Shown: positions 11,381-21,675, counted from the stretch's first letter. The stretch: 64,000 nucleotides of DNA from Curvibacter sp. (GCA_020621965.1 JAHRYV010000001.1:62001-126000), one strand, 5' to 3'. A program made the numbers and translations. The notes: generated by a model not told the origin, from the letters alone.

Positions 11381-11418
11381 GCGGCGAATTATGGGGCGCT
11401 GGCGCCGCTTGCGGCCGC

Positions 11419-12213
11419 TCAGACCACGAAGCCGTAGCGCTGGAACACGACGCGCGCCGCCGGACTCTGCAGATACTCGTACAGGCGCTGCGCGCCGGCC
11501 GGAGCGTGCTGGAGCAGCACCATGCGCTGGTGCAGCGGCGCATGCAGCTGTTCCGGCAGAAGCTGATGGCGGGCGTGGCGGGCGACTTCCGGCGCCAACG
11601 CCAGCGCCAGTGCCGTGATGCCCGCCTGGGCAGCGCCCGTGGTGACGAACTGGGTGGTCTGGGCGATGTTCTCGCCCAGCACCAGCTTGGGCCGCACCAG
11701 CTCCCACAGGCCGAGTTTCTCCAGCGCCTGCCGGGCGGCGCGGCCGTAGGGTGCGTGCTCCGGATGGGCGATGGCGAACTTGTGGATGCTCGCCCAAGCC
11801 GCGCGCAGGCCCTGGAGCTCGGGATCGAGCGTCAGGCGCGAGCCTTGCCGTACCAGCAGGGCAAGGCGCCCCTGGCCGTAGACCACGCCGCGGTCGCGGC
11901 CTCCATCCGGCAGGGCACGGGTCAGCCCGGCCTGGGCCAGTTGCAGCACCCAGGCTTCGTCGGCCGACATGAACAGGTGGACCGGCAGCCCCTGGCGGAT
12001 CTGGCGCGTGAAATTGCCCGAGGAACCGAAACTGGCTTCCACGATGAGGCCGGTCTCGCGCTGAAAGCCGTCGAGCAAGGGCGCCAGCACAAACTGCAGG
12101 TCACTGGCTGCGGCCAGCCGGATCACCGGCTCGCGGGCTGACGCCGGTCGTGCCGGCAGCAGCGGCCCCGCCAGCCACAGCGCGCTGGCCAGCACGGAGG
12201 TTCTACGGCGCAT
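11419..12213 (-). CDS. modA: Molybdate ABC transporter substrate-binding protein
   Basis: IRLAAASDLQFVLAPLLDGFQRETGLIVEASFGSSGNFTRQIRQGLPVHLFMSADEAWV, ModA-type. Confidence 0.9.
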   Translation of the reverse strand: MRRRTSVLASALWLAGPLLPARPASAREPVIRLAAASDLQFVLAPLLDGFQRETGLIVEASFGSSGNFTRQIRQGLPVHLFMSADEAWVLQLAQAGLTRALPDGGRDRGVVYGQGRLALLVRQGSRLTLDPELQGLRAAWASIHKFAIAHPEHAPYGRAARQALEKLGLWELVRPKLVLGENIAQTTQFVTTGAAQAGITALALALAPEVARHARHQLLPEQLHAPLHQRMVLLQHAPAGAQRLYEYLQSPAARVVFQRYGFVV

Positions 12214-12246
12214 GACGGCGGGTCCATTTCGGCTGGTTTTGGCTGC

Positions 12247-12260
12247 GCATAATGTTATGC
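12247..12260. promoter_or_regulatory. Perfect short palindrome GCATAATGTTATGC in the modA/pckG divergent intergenic region
   Basis: GCATAA-TG-TTATGC, upstream of modA; regulator identity not established. Confidence 0.4.
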
Positions 12261-12282
12261 ATGTTTTGCATAGATTTCGTCC

Positions 12283-12302
12283 GTAACACGGTGGTAACAC
12301 GG
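12283..12302 (+). repeat. Direct repeat GTAACACGG-TG-GTAACACGG upstream of pckG
   Basis: Two exact 9-mers with 11-bp period in the modA/pckG intergenic region. Confidence 0.6.
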
Positions 12303-12441
12303 AATCAAGTTCATACAATGGCCCGCACTGCAGGCCGCGAACACCCATGGCGCGGCTTGACGGAGTGCGTTTTTCCAAACCGGTCCGGGCCTGTGCCCAG
12401 GGGTCGGGTTCGAAAAGATCACAACTACCTGGAGCTTATAT

Positions 12442-14314
12442 ATGAATTCTCCCGTGATGCAGGGCATCAACCTGAACGCCCCCAGCCATGTGAAGCATGC
12501 CCGCCTGCTGGCCTGGGTCGCCGACATGGCGGCCCTGTGCAAGCCCGACGCCATCTACTGGTGTGACGGCAGCGACGAAGAATACAAGCGCCTGTGCGAC
12601 CAGCTGGTCCAGGCCGGCACCTTCACCCGCCTCAACGAAGCCAAGCGGCCCAACAGCTTCCTGTGCCGCTCGGATGCCAGCGACGTGGCCCGCGTGGAAG
12701 ACCGCACCTTCATCTGCTCGGCCCGCAAAGACGACGCCGGCCCGACCAACAACTGGGTCGAACCGACCGAGATGCGCGCACTGCTGCAATACGGCACGGC
12801 CGACGGCAAACCCGCCCTCTTCAACGGCTGCATGAAGGGCCGCACCATGTATGTGGTGCCCTTCTCCATGGGCCCGCTGGGCAGCGACATCGCCCACATC
12901 GGCGTGGAGCTGTCCGACAGCGCCTATGTCGCAGTCAACATGAAGCTCATGACCCGCATGGGCCGCGCCGTCTATGACGTGCTGGGCACCGACGGCGACT
13001 TCGTGCCGGCCATGCACACCGTGGGCGCGCCGCTGCAGCCGGGCCAGCAGGACAGCAAGTGGCCCTGCAACCAGACCAAGTACATCGTGCACTACCCCGA
13101 GACACGCGAAATCTGGTCCTACGGCTCGGGCTACGGCGGCAACGCCCTGCTGGGCAAGAAGTGCTTCGCGCTGCGCATCGCCTCCAACATGGGCCGCGAC
13201 GAAGGCTGGCTGGCCGAGCACATGCTGATCCTGGGCGTGACCAGCCCCAAGGGCAAGAAGTACCACGTCGCGGCGGCTTTCCCCAGCGCCTGCGGCAAGA
13301 CCAACTTCTCCATGCTGGTGCCGCCCAAGGGCTTCGAAGGCTGGAAGGTCACGACCATCGGCGACGACATCGCCTGGGTCAAGCCGGGCAACGACGGCCG
13401 CATGTACGCCATCAATCCGGAAGCCGGCTACTTCGGCGTGGCCCCCGGCACCAACTACAAGACCAACCCGAACTGCATGGAGTCGCTCAAGAGCGACGTG
13501 ATCTACACCAACGTCGCGCTGACGGACGACGGCGACATCTGGTGGGAAGGCATGGACGGTGAGCCGCCGGCGCACGCCATCGACTGGCAGGGCAAGGACT
13601 GGACGCCGCAGCTCGCCAAGGAAACCGGCGCCAAGGCCGCCCATCCGAACTCGCGCTTCACCGTGGCCGCCACCAACAACCCGGCCCTGGACCCCGAGTG
13701 GGACAACCCCAAGGGCGTGACCATCGACGCCTTCATCTTCGGCGGCCGCCGCTCCAACACGGTGCCGCTGGTGACCGAGGCCCGCAACTGGGTGAAGGTG
13801 TCTACATAGCGCACCATGGGTTCGAACCACGGCGGCCATCATCGGCCAGCAGGGTGTGGTGCGCCGCGATCCGTTCGCCATGCTGCCCTTCACCGGTTAC
13901 CACATGGGCGACTACTTCCAGCACTGGCTCAACCTGGGCGAGAAGGTCGCGGCCAAGGGTGGCCGCCTGCCCTCCATCTTCACGACCAACTGGTTCCGCA
14001 AGGGTGAGGACGGCAAGTTCGTCTGGCCCGGTTACGGCGAGAACATGCGCGTGCTCAAGTGGATGATCGATCGCATCGAGGACGAGGTCCAGGGCAAGGA
14101 GCACTTCTATGGCCTGACGCCGAGCTATGAAGAGGTCAACTGGAAGGGCCTTGAGTTCACGCCGGAACAGTTCCACGCCGTCACCAGCATCGACAAGGCC
14201 CAGTGGCTGGCCGAGCTCAAGCTGCACGACGCGCTGTTCGACCAGATCGACGCCCGGCTGCCCAAGGCCCTGCGCGACACCCGCGCACGCATCGAGAAGC
14301 TGCTGACCGCCTGA
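12442..14314 (+). pseudogene. pckG: Phosphoenolpyruvate carboxykinase (GTP), reading frame broken at about 13791-13827
   Basis: N-part (12442..13809) ends ...[17 protein letters not shown]-part resumes in another frame as ...VVRRDPFAMLPFTGYHMGDYFQHW... to 14314. Restoring five bases gives [33 protein letters not shown]. Confidence 0.9.
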
Positions 14315-14349
14315 CCCCGCCCGCCGGCGCAGGGCGCCGGCGGGGAATG

Positions 14350-14379
14350 AAAAAAGCCACCGCATGCGGTGGCTTTTTT
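14350..14379. terminator. Bidirectional intrinsic terminator between convergent genes
   Basis: AAAAAAGCCACCGCATGCGGTGGCTTTTTT, perfect palindrome with A/T tails. Confidence 0.93.
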
Positions 14380-14405
14380 GTGGGCGGTGGAAGTCCGCGC
14401 TACGC

Positions 14406-14828
14406 TCAGGCTTCCTGGCGGGTGCGCGCTGCACGCAGGTCAGCCATCACGCGCGGGTCCTTGCTGGCCAGATCCCAGAGGCGCTCGTCGGCGCGGCGCC
14501 GTGCGAGACGCTGCGACCAATTGTCCAGGCCTACCGTCAGTCGGGCTGCCAAGCTGCGGGCCGTCGGCGCCAGCAGGGCAAAGGCGGCGAAGCCGATGGC
14601 CCAGAGCAAGACCCAGGCAGCCAGCAGGTGGCCATCAGCCCAGGTGTCCATCAACTGGTCGGCCACGACCACCAGCGCCGCCACCATGGCCACCAGCAAC
14701 ACGGCAGCCAGACCACGGGTTTCCGTCAAGCCCTTGCGCAGGCTCTTGAACGTCTGGGCCACGCCTTCAAAACGGCCCACGGCCGGATGACGGGTCGGAT
14801 ACTCGATATGGACAAAGTTGCGATTCAT
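14406..14828 (-). CDS. Hypothetical membrane protein
   Basis: MNRNFVHIEYPTRHPAVGRFEGVAQTFKSLRKGL... with two hydrophobic segments (GLAAVLLVAMVAALVVVA; AAWVLLWAIGFAAFALLA). Confidence 0.7.
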   Translation of the reverse strand: MNRNFVHIEYPTRHPAVGRFEGVAQTFKSLRKGLTETRGLAAVLLVAMVAALVVVADQLMDTWADGHLLAAWVLLWAIGFAAFALLAPTARSLAARLTVGLDNWSQRLARRRADERLWDLASKDPRVMADLRAARTRQEA

Positions 14829-14946
14829 GGTGACCTCCTGAGAAACATATTTGCTGCAATGCCGCAATATTAGGGTTTCCACTACTGCGCTACAACTTTA
14901 TATTGCTTATGCGGTACATTCACTGTAGTGATGATAGGAGGCTGGC

Positions 14947-15924
14947 ATGGCCGAACTCAATTTCCGCACCCTGGACCTGAACCTGCTGCGCGTCTTCAAC
15001 GAGGTGATGACCGAGCGCAGCCTGACAAAGGCTGCCAGCAAGCTGGCGCTCACTCAGCCTGCGGTCAGCAATGCCCTGCGGCGCCTGCGCGAAGCCGTGG
15101 GGGACGACCTGCTGCGCCGCAGTGGCCACGGCCTGGAGCCGACACCGCGCGCCCTGGCCCTGTGGCCCACGGTGCAGCACGCCTTGCGCCAGCTGCAGGA
15201 CTCGCTGGCGCCGGCCAGCTTCGTGCCGGCACAGGCCACCAGCACTTTCGTGCTGGCCATGGCCGACGCCACGGCCGCCGAGCTGATCCCCGGCCTGATC
15301 GCGGTGCTCGACCGCGAGGCCCCGGGGGTGACCATCCGCGTGGTGCCGCTGACCACCCGCGACCCGCGTCGTATGCTCATCGACGAAGCGGCCGACATGG
15401 CCATCGGCTATTTCCCGGCGGTGATGGCGGCCCTGACCGCGCAGGCCCAGGCCGGTGAGACCGTGCCCTTCGAACACCAGCGGCTCTACCTGAGCAAATA
15501 CGTCTGCGTGATGCGGCGCGACCATCCCCTGGCCGACGTGGAGCTGACGCTGGACCGCTATTGCGACGCGCGCCATCTGCTGGTCAGCTTCTCGGGCCGC
15601 CCCTACGGCTTCATCGACCAGGCCTTGGGCTCCTTGGGTCGCGAGCGCCACATCGTGCTGACCGTCAACCAGTTCTTCACTGCCGGGCGCGTGGTCGCCA
15701 CCTCCGACCTGCTGACCGTGCTGCCGCGTCACTTCGTCAGCGTCACGGGCATCGCCGATCAGCTGGTCCTGCGCGAGCTGCCTTTCCCGGTGCCGGCCGT
15801 ACACGTCGACGCGCTGTGGCACCGGCGCATGCAGACCAACGCCGCGCATGCCTGGCTGCGCGAGGTGGTATCGCGCCTGCCGCGGCAGCGGGCGCGCGAC
15901 CACCTGGGTGTCCTGGACGTTTAG
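14947..15924 (+). CDS. LysR-family transcriptional regulator
   Basis: LDLNLLRVFNEVMTERSLTKAASKLALTQPAVSNALRRLREAVGDDLL, LysR HTH. Confidence 0.93.
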   Translation: MAELNFRTLDLNLLRVFNEVMTERSLTKAASKLALTQPAVSNALRRLREAVGDDLLRRSGHGLEPTPRALALWPTVQHALRQLQDSLAPASFVPAQATSTFVLAMADATAAELIPGLIAVLDREAPGVTIRVVPLTTRDPRRMLIDEAADMAIGYFPAVMAALTAQAQAGETVPFEHQRLYLSKYVCVMRRDHPLADVELTLDRYCDARHLLVSFSGRPYGFIDQALGSLGRERHIVLTVNQFFTAGRVVATSDLLTVLPRHFVSVTGIADQLVLRELPFPVPAVHVDALWHRRMQTNAAHAWLREVVSRLPRQRARDHLGVLDV

Positions 15925-16041
15925 ACCTGCTGGCGCCGTGGCTACTACGTAGTACCCCTTCTTTTTGCGCTGCGCCCATCGCGCATAGGATTGCGCGGGT
16001 TGACGATAAACTCCCTTACACCGAAAAGAAAGGAAACCACC

Positions 16042-16464
16042 ATGAAGATTCTTCTCGCCGTCGATGGCAGCGAATACACCAAGAAGATGCTGGCCTACCT
16101 GACCACGCATGAGAGCCTGTTCAGCGCCAACAACAGCTACACCATCTTTACGGCCCAGCCCCAGCTGCCCCCCCGCGCGCGCGCCGCGGTCGGCAAGGAA
16201 GTCGTCGACAACTACCACACCGAAGAGGCCGAGAAGATCATCGGCCCGGTGTCCAAATTCCTGGCCCGCCACGGCATCGACGCCAAGAGCCAGTGGAAAG
16301 TCGGCCACGCCGGCGAGACCATTGCTAAGGCCGCCGAGTCCGGCAAATTCGATCTGGTGGTGATGGGTTCGCACGGCCACAGCGCCCTGGGCAACCTGGT
16401 GCTGGGTTCGGTCGCCACGCAAGTGCTGGCGCATTGCTCGGTGCCGGTGCTGCTGGTGCGCTGA
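16042..16464 (+). CDS. Universal stress protein (UspA family)
   Basis: MKILLAVDGSEYTKKMLAYL...VVMGSHGHSALGNLVLGSVATQVLAHCSVPVLLVR. Confidence 0.93.
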   Translation: MKILLAVDGSEYTKKMLAYLTTHESLFSANNSYTIFTAQPQLPPRARAAVGKEVVDNYHTEEAEKIIGPVSKFLARHGIDAKSQWKVGHAGETIAKAAESGKFDLVVMGSHGHSALGNLVLGSVATQVLAHCSVPVLLVR

Positions 16465-16510
16465 CACCCAGCCGCCGACGTCGCGCCGCCGGTGCCGGCG
16501 CGCGACGTCT

Positions 16511-17359
16511 TCAGTGCTGCGACAGGCGGGTGTCCGCTTCGGCCATGACGCCGGCCAGCGTCACCCCCATCCATTGGTGCAGATCCGCCCACATGCGCTG
16601 GATCTCCACATTACGCGGCGTCAGCAGCGCACTGGGCAGCTCGATCGTCACCACCGGCATGCCCTGGTGCACCCCGCCGTAGTTGCCCAGCGAGCCGGGA
16701 AACACCCCCAGCTGATCCAGGTAGAGCCGCCCCAGCCGCCGCGGCGGCGTGGTCGGGCCGTCGAAATCGAGGATGCCGTAAGGCGCGTGGATGCTGACGA
16801 TCAGGTTGGGCCGAAAGCGCTGCATCTCGTCGTGCAGAAAACGGGTTTCGGGTTCGCTCAGCGGCGTGCGGCCCGGCCAGCGCCGCGGGTCCTTGCGGGT
16901 GCGCTTTTCCCAGTAGTAGACGGAATCACGCTCCCAGTTGGGCGTGGGGAAGTTGCGATTCAGATCGACGCCGTTGGCGTTGACCCGCCGCGCCGGCTTG
17001 TCGAACAGGCCGTCGGGATTGAGCGCCGGAATGAAACGCCAGTGGATGGGCTCCCCGGCGTCCTGCGCCAGCCGGATCCAGTGCAGCGCCACCGAGGCGG
17101 AGGAGAGCTCGTCGCCGTGCATGCCGCCGATCACCAGCACCCGCAGGCGCGGCGCCGCCGCCTGCACGTCGCGCGTGTAGATCGTCCGCCCCTTGACGCT
17201 GCGCCCCTCGCCGGGCTGCAGGCCCGCCGTCTGACACAGGGTCCAGCTCACATTGGGCAAGCGCGCGTAAAACTCGTCACAGGCCCGGCCGCCAGCGTGG
17301 ACCGCCGTGCCCAGCAACAGCGTCATGACGCCGGCCGCCATCCATTTGCAGTTAGGCAT
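16511..17359 (-). CDS. M14-family zinc carboxypeptidase (murein peptide amidase-like)
   Basis: GGMHGDELSS, PALNPDGLFDKPARRVNANGVDLNRNFPTPNW; signal peptide. Confidence 0.85.
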   Translation of the reverse strand: MPNCKWMAAGVMTLLLGTAVHAGGRACDEFYARLPNVSWTLCQTAGLQPGEGRSVKGRTIYTRDVQAAAPRLRVLVIGGMHGDELSSASVALHWIRLAQDAGEPIHWRFIPALNPDGLFDKPARRVNANGVDLNRNFPTPNWERDSVYYWEKRTRKDPRRWPGRTPLSEPETRFLHDEMQRFRPNLIVSIHAPYGILDFDGPTTPPRRLGRLYLDQLGVFPGSLGNYGGVHQGMPVVTIELPSALLTPRNVEIQRMWADLHQWMGVTLAGVMAEADTRLSQH

Positions 17360-17412
17360 GGGGCCATTTTAGGGCGCCACGCCCAGGACACAAATCAGGG
17401 AAAATCGACCCC

Positions 17413-17931
17413 ATGCCCGCTACTTCCCCGGCCACGCGCGCCCGCCCGCCGAGCTTCACCCAGTCCGAATTCCGCGCCGCCCTGGGCATGTTTGCCACCG
17501 GCGTCACCATCGTCACCGCCCGCGCAGCCAACGGCAAGCTGGTCGGCCTGACCGCCAACTCCTTCAACTCGGTGTCGCTGAACCCGCCGCTGGTGCTCTG
17601 GAGCCTGGCGCGCGCGGCCGGCTCCATGGCCGTGTTCAGCGCCGGCTCGCACTACGCGATCAATGTGCTGGCGGCCGACCAGCAGGAACTGGCCCAGCGT
17701 TTTGCCGCCCGGGACGTCGACCGCTGGGCCGGCGTGGCCCACACCGAGGGCGTGGCCGGCGCGCCGCTGCTCGCGGGTGCGGCCGCCAGCTTCGAGTGCT
17801 TCAACCGCAGCCGTTATGAAGAGGGTGACCACGTGATCTTCGTCGGCGAAGTGGAGCGCTGCACCCACCGCGCCCACGCGTCGCCGCTGCTGTTTCACGG
17901 CGGTCGTTTTTACGCCGAACACCCCCTCTGA
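17413..17931 (+). CDS. Flavin reductase-domain protein
   Basis: FRAALGMFATGVTIVTARAANGKLVGLTANSFNSVSLNPPLVLWSL. Confidence 0.92.
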   Translation: MPATSPATRARPPSFTQSEFRAALGMFATGVTIVTARAANGKLVGLTANSFNSVSLNPPLVLWSLARAAGSMAVFSAGSHYAINVLAADQQELAQRFAARDVDRWAGVAHTEGVAGAPLLAGAAASFECFNRSRYEEGDHVIFVGEVERCTHRAHASPLLFHGGRFYAEHPL

Positions 17932-17937
17932 TTCCTG

Positions 17938-18834
17938 ATGAGTCAACGCAAGGACCATCTCGACGGCCTGGCCGCCGGCATCCTGCTGGCCTGCTGCATG
18001 TTCTGGGGTTTCCAGCAGGTGCTGGTGAAGGCCACACTCCCCGAGCTGGCGCCGGTGTACCAGGCGGCCCTGCGTTTCGTCGGCGCGACCCTGCTGCTTT
18101 TGCTGTGGTGTCGCTGGCGCGGCGTAGCCCTGTTCGCACGCGACGGCACGCTGGGGCCCGGCCTGCTGGCCGGCGCGCTGTTCGCCGCCGAATTCGCCTG
18201 TCTGTACATCGGCCTGCAATACACCACGGCCTCGCGCCTGACGGTATTTCTCTACACCTCGCCGTTCTGGGTCGCGCTGGTGTTGCCGCTGCTGGTACGC
18301 GCCGAGCGGCTGCGCGCCGTGCAGTGGCTGGGCCTGACGCTGGCCTTCGTCGCGCTGGTGTTCGCGGTGCGTGAAAGCTTCGTGGCCCCGACGACCGAAG
18401 GCCAGTTGTTCGGCGATCTGCTGGCGCTAGCCGGCGGCCTGTCCTGGGGCCTGACCACGGTGACCATCCGCGCCACGACGCTGGCGCGCAGCTCGCCGGA
18501 GAAGCTGCTGTTCTATCAAGTCGGCGTGAGCGCGGTCACGCTGCCGCTGCTCTCGCTGGCGCTCGGTGAAAGCTGGACCTGGCGGTTCAGCGGCTTTGCC
18601 CTCACCTCGCTGCTGTTGCAGACGGTGGTCGGCGCCTTTGCCAGCTACCTGGTGTGGATGTGGATGCTGGGGCGCTACCCGGCCACCCGGATTTCGGCCT
18701 TCGCCTTCCTCACCCCCATGTTCGCGCTGCTGTTCGGCGCCCTCTGGTTGCGCGAGCCGCTCACGCCCAGCCTGTTGGCCGCGCTGGCGCTGGTCGCCTT
18801 GGGCATCGTGCTGGTGAACCGCAAACCGGGCTGA
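17938..18834 (+). CDS. EamA/DMT-family transporter
   Basis: Two repeated EamA-like halves, many TM segments. Confidence 0.9.
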   Translation: MSQRKDHLDGLAAGILLACCMFWGFQQVLVKATLPELAPVYQAALRFVGATLLLLLWCRWRGVALFARDGTLGPGLLAGALFAAEFACLYIGLQYTTASRLTVFLYTSPFWVALVLPLLVRAERLRAVQWLGLTLAFVALVFAVRESFVAPTTEGQLFGDLLALAGGLSWGLTTVTIRATTLARSSPEKLLFYQVGVSAVTLPLLSLALGESWTWRFSGFALTSLLLQTVVGAFASYLVWMWMLGRYPATRISAFAFLTPMFALLFGALWLREPLTPSLLAALALVALGIVLVNRKPG

Positions 18835-18858
18835 GCGGAGCGCGGCTCACCACACGCT

Positions 18859-19857
18859 TCAGATCTTGCCGGCCGCCTTGAGGCGGTCAATCGTGGCCTT
18901 CTCGGCCGCGTAGGTGCGCGCCGCATAGGCCGTGTACTCGGCCGTGTTCATGTAGACCGTCGGCATGTAGAACTTGTCCAGGGTGTCCTGCACGCGCTGG
19001 TCGTCCAGCGTCTTCTTGAAGGCGTCGTGCAGGATCTTCACCAATGCGGGGTCCATGTTCTTCGGGCCGCCGATGCCCCACGGCGACTCGGTCACCGTAT
19101 CCCATCCGCTTTCCTTGACCGTGGGCACATCGGGGAAGGCCTTGTTGCGCTTGCTGCCCAGCGTGGCCAGCAGCTTGAGCTTGCCGGCCATCACGTGCGG
19201 CGCGAATTCCATGGTGCCGCTCATGAGCGGGATGTGCCCGCCCAGGATGGCCTGCAGGATCTCGGCCGAGCCCTTGTAGGGGATGTCCTGCAGCACGATG
19301 CCGGCCTTGGCCGCGAACTCCTCGATGGCCAGATGGGGTGTGGTGCCGGTCCCGGTGTGGCCGTAGTTGACCTGCCCCGGATGGGCCTTGGCATAGGCCA
19401 CCATCTCCTGCAGCGTCTTGTAGGGCGCGTCGGGACGCGCGGCCAGGCCGAAGGTGTAGCCGGTCAGGCAGACGATGTGCGTGAGATCCTTGACCGGATC
19501 GAAAGCGGTCTTCTGCATGTGCGGGATGCGGTAGATGCCCAGCGGAAGCTGGGTCAGCAGATAACCATCCGGCTTGGCGTTGACCATGGCGTTGGCGCCC
19601 AGGGTGCCACCGGCACCCGGCTTGTTTTCGATGATCACGGTGCCGCCGAGCGCCCGTCCCGCCGCCTCGGCAAAGGCGCGCATCACCGCGTCGCTGCTGC
19701 CGCCGGTGGGCCAGGGCGCGATCAGTGTGATGGGGCGGTTCGGAAACTTGTCCTGCGCCAGCGCCCAGGGGCTGACCAGTGCGGGCGCGGCGGCCAGCGC
19801 GGCGCCGCGTGTGATCAGTTGGCGGCGGGTGAGGGAACGATACGGGGAACGGCTCAT
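18859..19857 (-). CDS. Bug/TctC-family periplasmic substrate-binding protein
   Basis: PNRPITLIAPWPTGGSSDAVMRAFAEAAGRALGGTVIIENKPGAGGTLGANAMVNAKPDGY. Confidence 0.93.
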   Translation of the reverse strand: MSRSPYRSLTRRQLITRGAALAAAPALVSPWALAQDKFPNRPITLIAPWPTGGSSDAVMRAFAEAAGRALGGTVIIENKPGAGGTLGANAMVNAKPDGYLLTQLPLGIYRIPHMQKTAFDPVKDLTHIVCLTGYTFGLAARPDAPYKTLQEMVAYAKAHPGQVNYGHTGTGTTPHLAIEEFAAKAGIVLQDIPYKGSAEILQAILGGHIPLMSGTMEFAPHVMAGKLKLLATLGSKRNKAFPDVPTVKESGWDTVTESPWGIGGPKNMDPALVKILHDAFKKTLDDQRVQDTLDKFYMPTVYMNTAEYTAYAARTYAAEKATIDRLKAAGKI

Positions 19858-19975
19858 GCTTGTCTCCTGATGATGAGGGGCAGATCAGGATTCTGATCCG
19901 CTTTGCCGCGCCGCCCTGTCTCCAAGGCGGCGTCGGCGAGCCCTGCCTTTATAGTGGAACACGGAGGATGCATCC

Positions 19976-20323
19976 ATGGCCAGCCGCAACGAATTTGCAG
20001 AGTTTGTCATCGGGCAGATGGCCGGACTCGGCACCATTGCTGCTCGCCGCATGTTTGGCGGCCACGGCATCTACTGCGATGGGCTTTTCATCGCCATCAT
20101 CACGGGCGACAAGCTGTATTTCAAAGCCGATGCGCAGACGCAGGCCGACTTCGAGGCGCGCGGCCTGCCACGCTTCGGCTACAGCGCAGGCGGCAAGGCC
20201 GTGCAGCTGAGGTACTACGAGGCGCCCGCCGAGGTGTTCGACGAGCCGCAGGCCATGCGCGATTGGGGCCGGCTGGCGCTGGCCGCCGCCGTGCGCGCGC
20301 GCAAGCCGGCGCGCAAGAACTAG
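19976..20323 (+). CDS. TfoX/Sxy N-terminal domain protein
   Basis: EFVIGQMAGLGTIAARRMFGGHGIYCDGLFIAIITGDKLYFKAD. Confidence 0.9.
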   Translation: MASRNEFAEFVIGQMAGLGTIAARRMFGGHGIYCDGLFIAIITGDKLYFKADAQTQADFEARGLPRFGYSAGGKAVQLRYYEAPAEVFDEPQAMRDWGRLALAAAVRARKPARKN

Positions 20324-21570
20324 ACGATGCCTGCGTCGCGCAAGGCCGCAATGCGCGACGCATCCAGCCCCAGCTCGGCCAGCACCTCGTCGGTGTGCTC
20401 GCCCAGCACGGGCGCGGCGCGGCGCAGCACCGGCGGCGTGGACTGCAGGCGCAGCGGGCTGGCCACACTGCGGATGACGGGCACACCCTCGGCCGCCACC
20501 GCCTGCGGCGAGCGCGCCTGCTCGACGGCCAGGCCGCGCGCGCGCACCTGCTCGTCGGCAAACGCCTGGCCGATATCGTTGATCGGGCCGCAGGGCACGG
20601 CCTTGTCTTCCAGCAGGGTGATCCACTCGGCCGTGCTGCGGGTACGCGTCACGTCCATGAGGCGCGGCACCAGTTCCTCGCGGTGCTTGACCCGCTGCGG
20701 GTTGCTGGCGTAGCGCGCGTCGCGCGCCAGTTCGGGGCAGCCGGCCGCGTCGCAGAAGCGCGCGAACTGCCCGTCGTTGCCGATCGCCAGCAGCATGGCG
20801 CCGTCGCGCGTCGGGAAGTCCTGATACGGCACCAGGCTCGGGTGGCTGTTGCCCTGGCGCTGCGGCACCTTGCCGGTGTTGAGAAAACCACCGGCCTGGT
20901 TGGCCAGGATGGCCATGCCGACGTCGAGCAGGGCCATGTCGATGTGCTGGCCCTCGCCCGTGCGATGGCGCACTTCGAGCGCGGCCAGGATGGCGGTGGC
21001 AGCGTAGACGCCGGTGAAAAGATCGGTCAGCGCCACGCCCACACGCTGCGGGCCCCCGCCGGGCACGTCGTCGGGGCGGCCGGTGATGCTCATCATCCCG
21101 CTCATGGCCTGGATCATCAGGTCGTAGCCGGCGCGCTCGGCGTAGGGACCGTCCTGGCCGAAGCCGGTGACCGAGCAGTAGATGAGTTTCGGGTTGACGG
21201 CCTTCAGGCTCTCATAGTCCAGCCCGTAGTGCGCCAGGCCGCCGACCTTGAAGTTCTCCACCAGCACGTCGCTCTGCGCGGCCAGCTGGCGGATCAGCGC
21301 CTGTCCTTCGGGTTTGGCCAGGTCCACCGTGATGGAGCGTTTGTTGCGGTTGGCGGCTGTGTAGTAGGCCGCATGCCCGGTGTCCTGACCTTGCGCGTCC
21401 TTCAGGAAGGGCGGCCCCCAGTGACGCGTGTCGTCACCGGCACCGGGGCGCTCGACTTTCACCACATCGGCCCCGAGATCGGCCAGGATCTGCGCGCACC
21501 AGGGGCCGGCGAGCACGCGTGAGAGGTCGAGCACCTTGATGTGAGGAAGTGCGGATGGTTTGTCAGTCAT
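20320..21570 (-). CDS. CaiB/BaiF-family CoA-transferase
   Basis: LPHIKVLDLSRVLAGPWCAQILADLGADVVKVERPGAGDDTRHWGPP. Confidence 0.93.
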   Translation of the reverse strand: MTDKPSALPHIKVLDLSRVLAGPWCAQILADLGADVVKVERPGAGDDTRHWGPPFLKDAQGQDTGHAAYYTAANRNKRSITVDLAKPEGQALIRQLAAQSDVLVENFKVGGLAHYGLDYESLKAVNPKLIYCSVTGFGQDGPYAERAGYDLMIQAMSGMMSITGRPDDVPGGGPQRVGVALTDLFTGVYAATAILAALEVRHRTGEGQHIDMALLDVGMAILANQAGGFLNTGKVPQRQGNSHPSLVPYQDFPTRDGAMLLAIGNDGQFARFCDAAGCPELARDARYASNPQRVKHREELVPRLMDVTRTRSTAEWITLLEDKAVPCGPINDIGQAFADEQVRARGLAVEQARSPQAVAAEGVPVIRSVASPLRLQSTPPVLRRAAPVLGEHTDEVLAELGLDASRIAALRDAGIV

Positions 21571-21601
21571 GCTTCTGTCCTTCTTGCGGGTTTCTCGCCT
21601 G

Positions 21602-21675
21602 CCACATGGGCGCTTGCCGGGGGCCTCATAGGCGCTGCGCTTTGCCAAATCGGCCCCCGGCAAGCGCCCATGTGG
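21602..21675. repeat. Stem-loop A: 24-bp perfect inverted repeat with 26-nt loop
   Basis: CCACATGGGCGCTTGCCGGGGGCC / GGCCCCCGGCAAGCGCCCATGTGG around TCATAGGCGCTGCGCTTTGCCAAATC. Confidence 0.97.

Noticed and set aside
13788-13830. Programmed frameshift in pckG
   Set aside because: Needs several separate base restorations, not one slip, and the same deletion-only pattern occurs in two unrelated genes.
12436-13893. 485-aa minus-strand ORF opposite pckG
   Set aside because: Shadow of the PEPCK reading frame.
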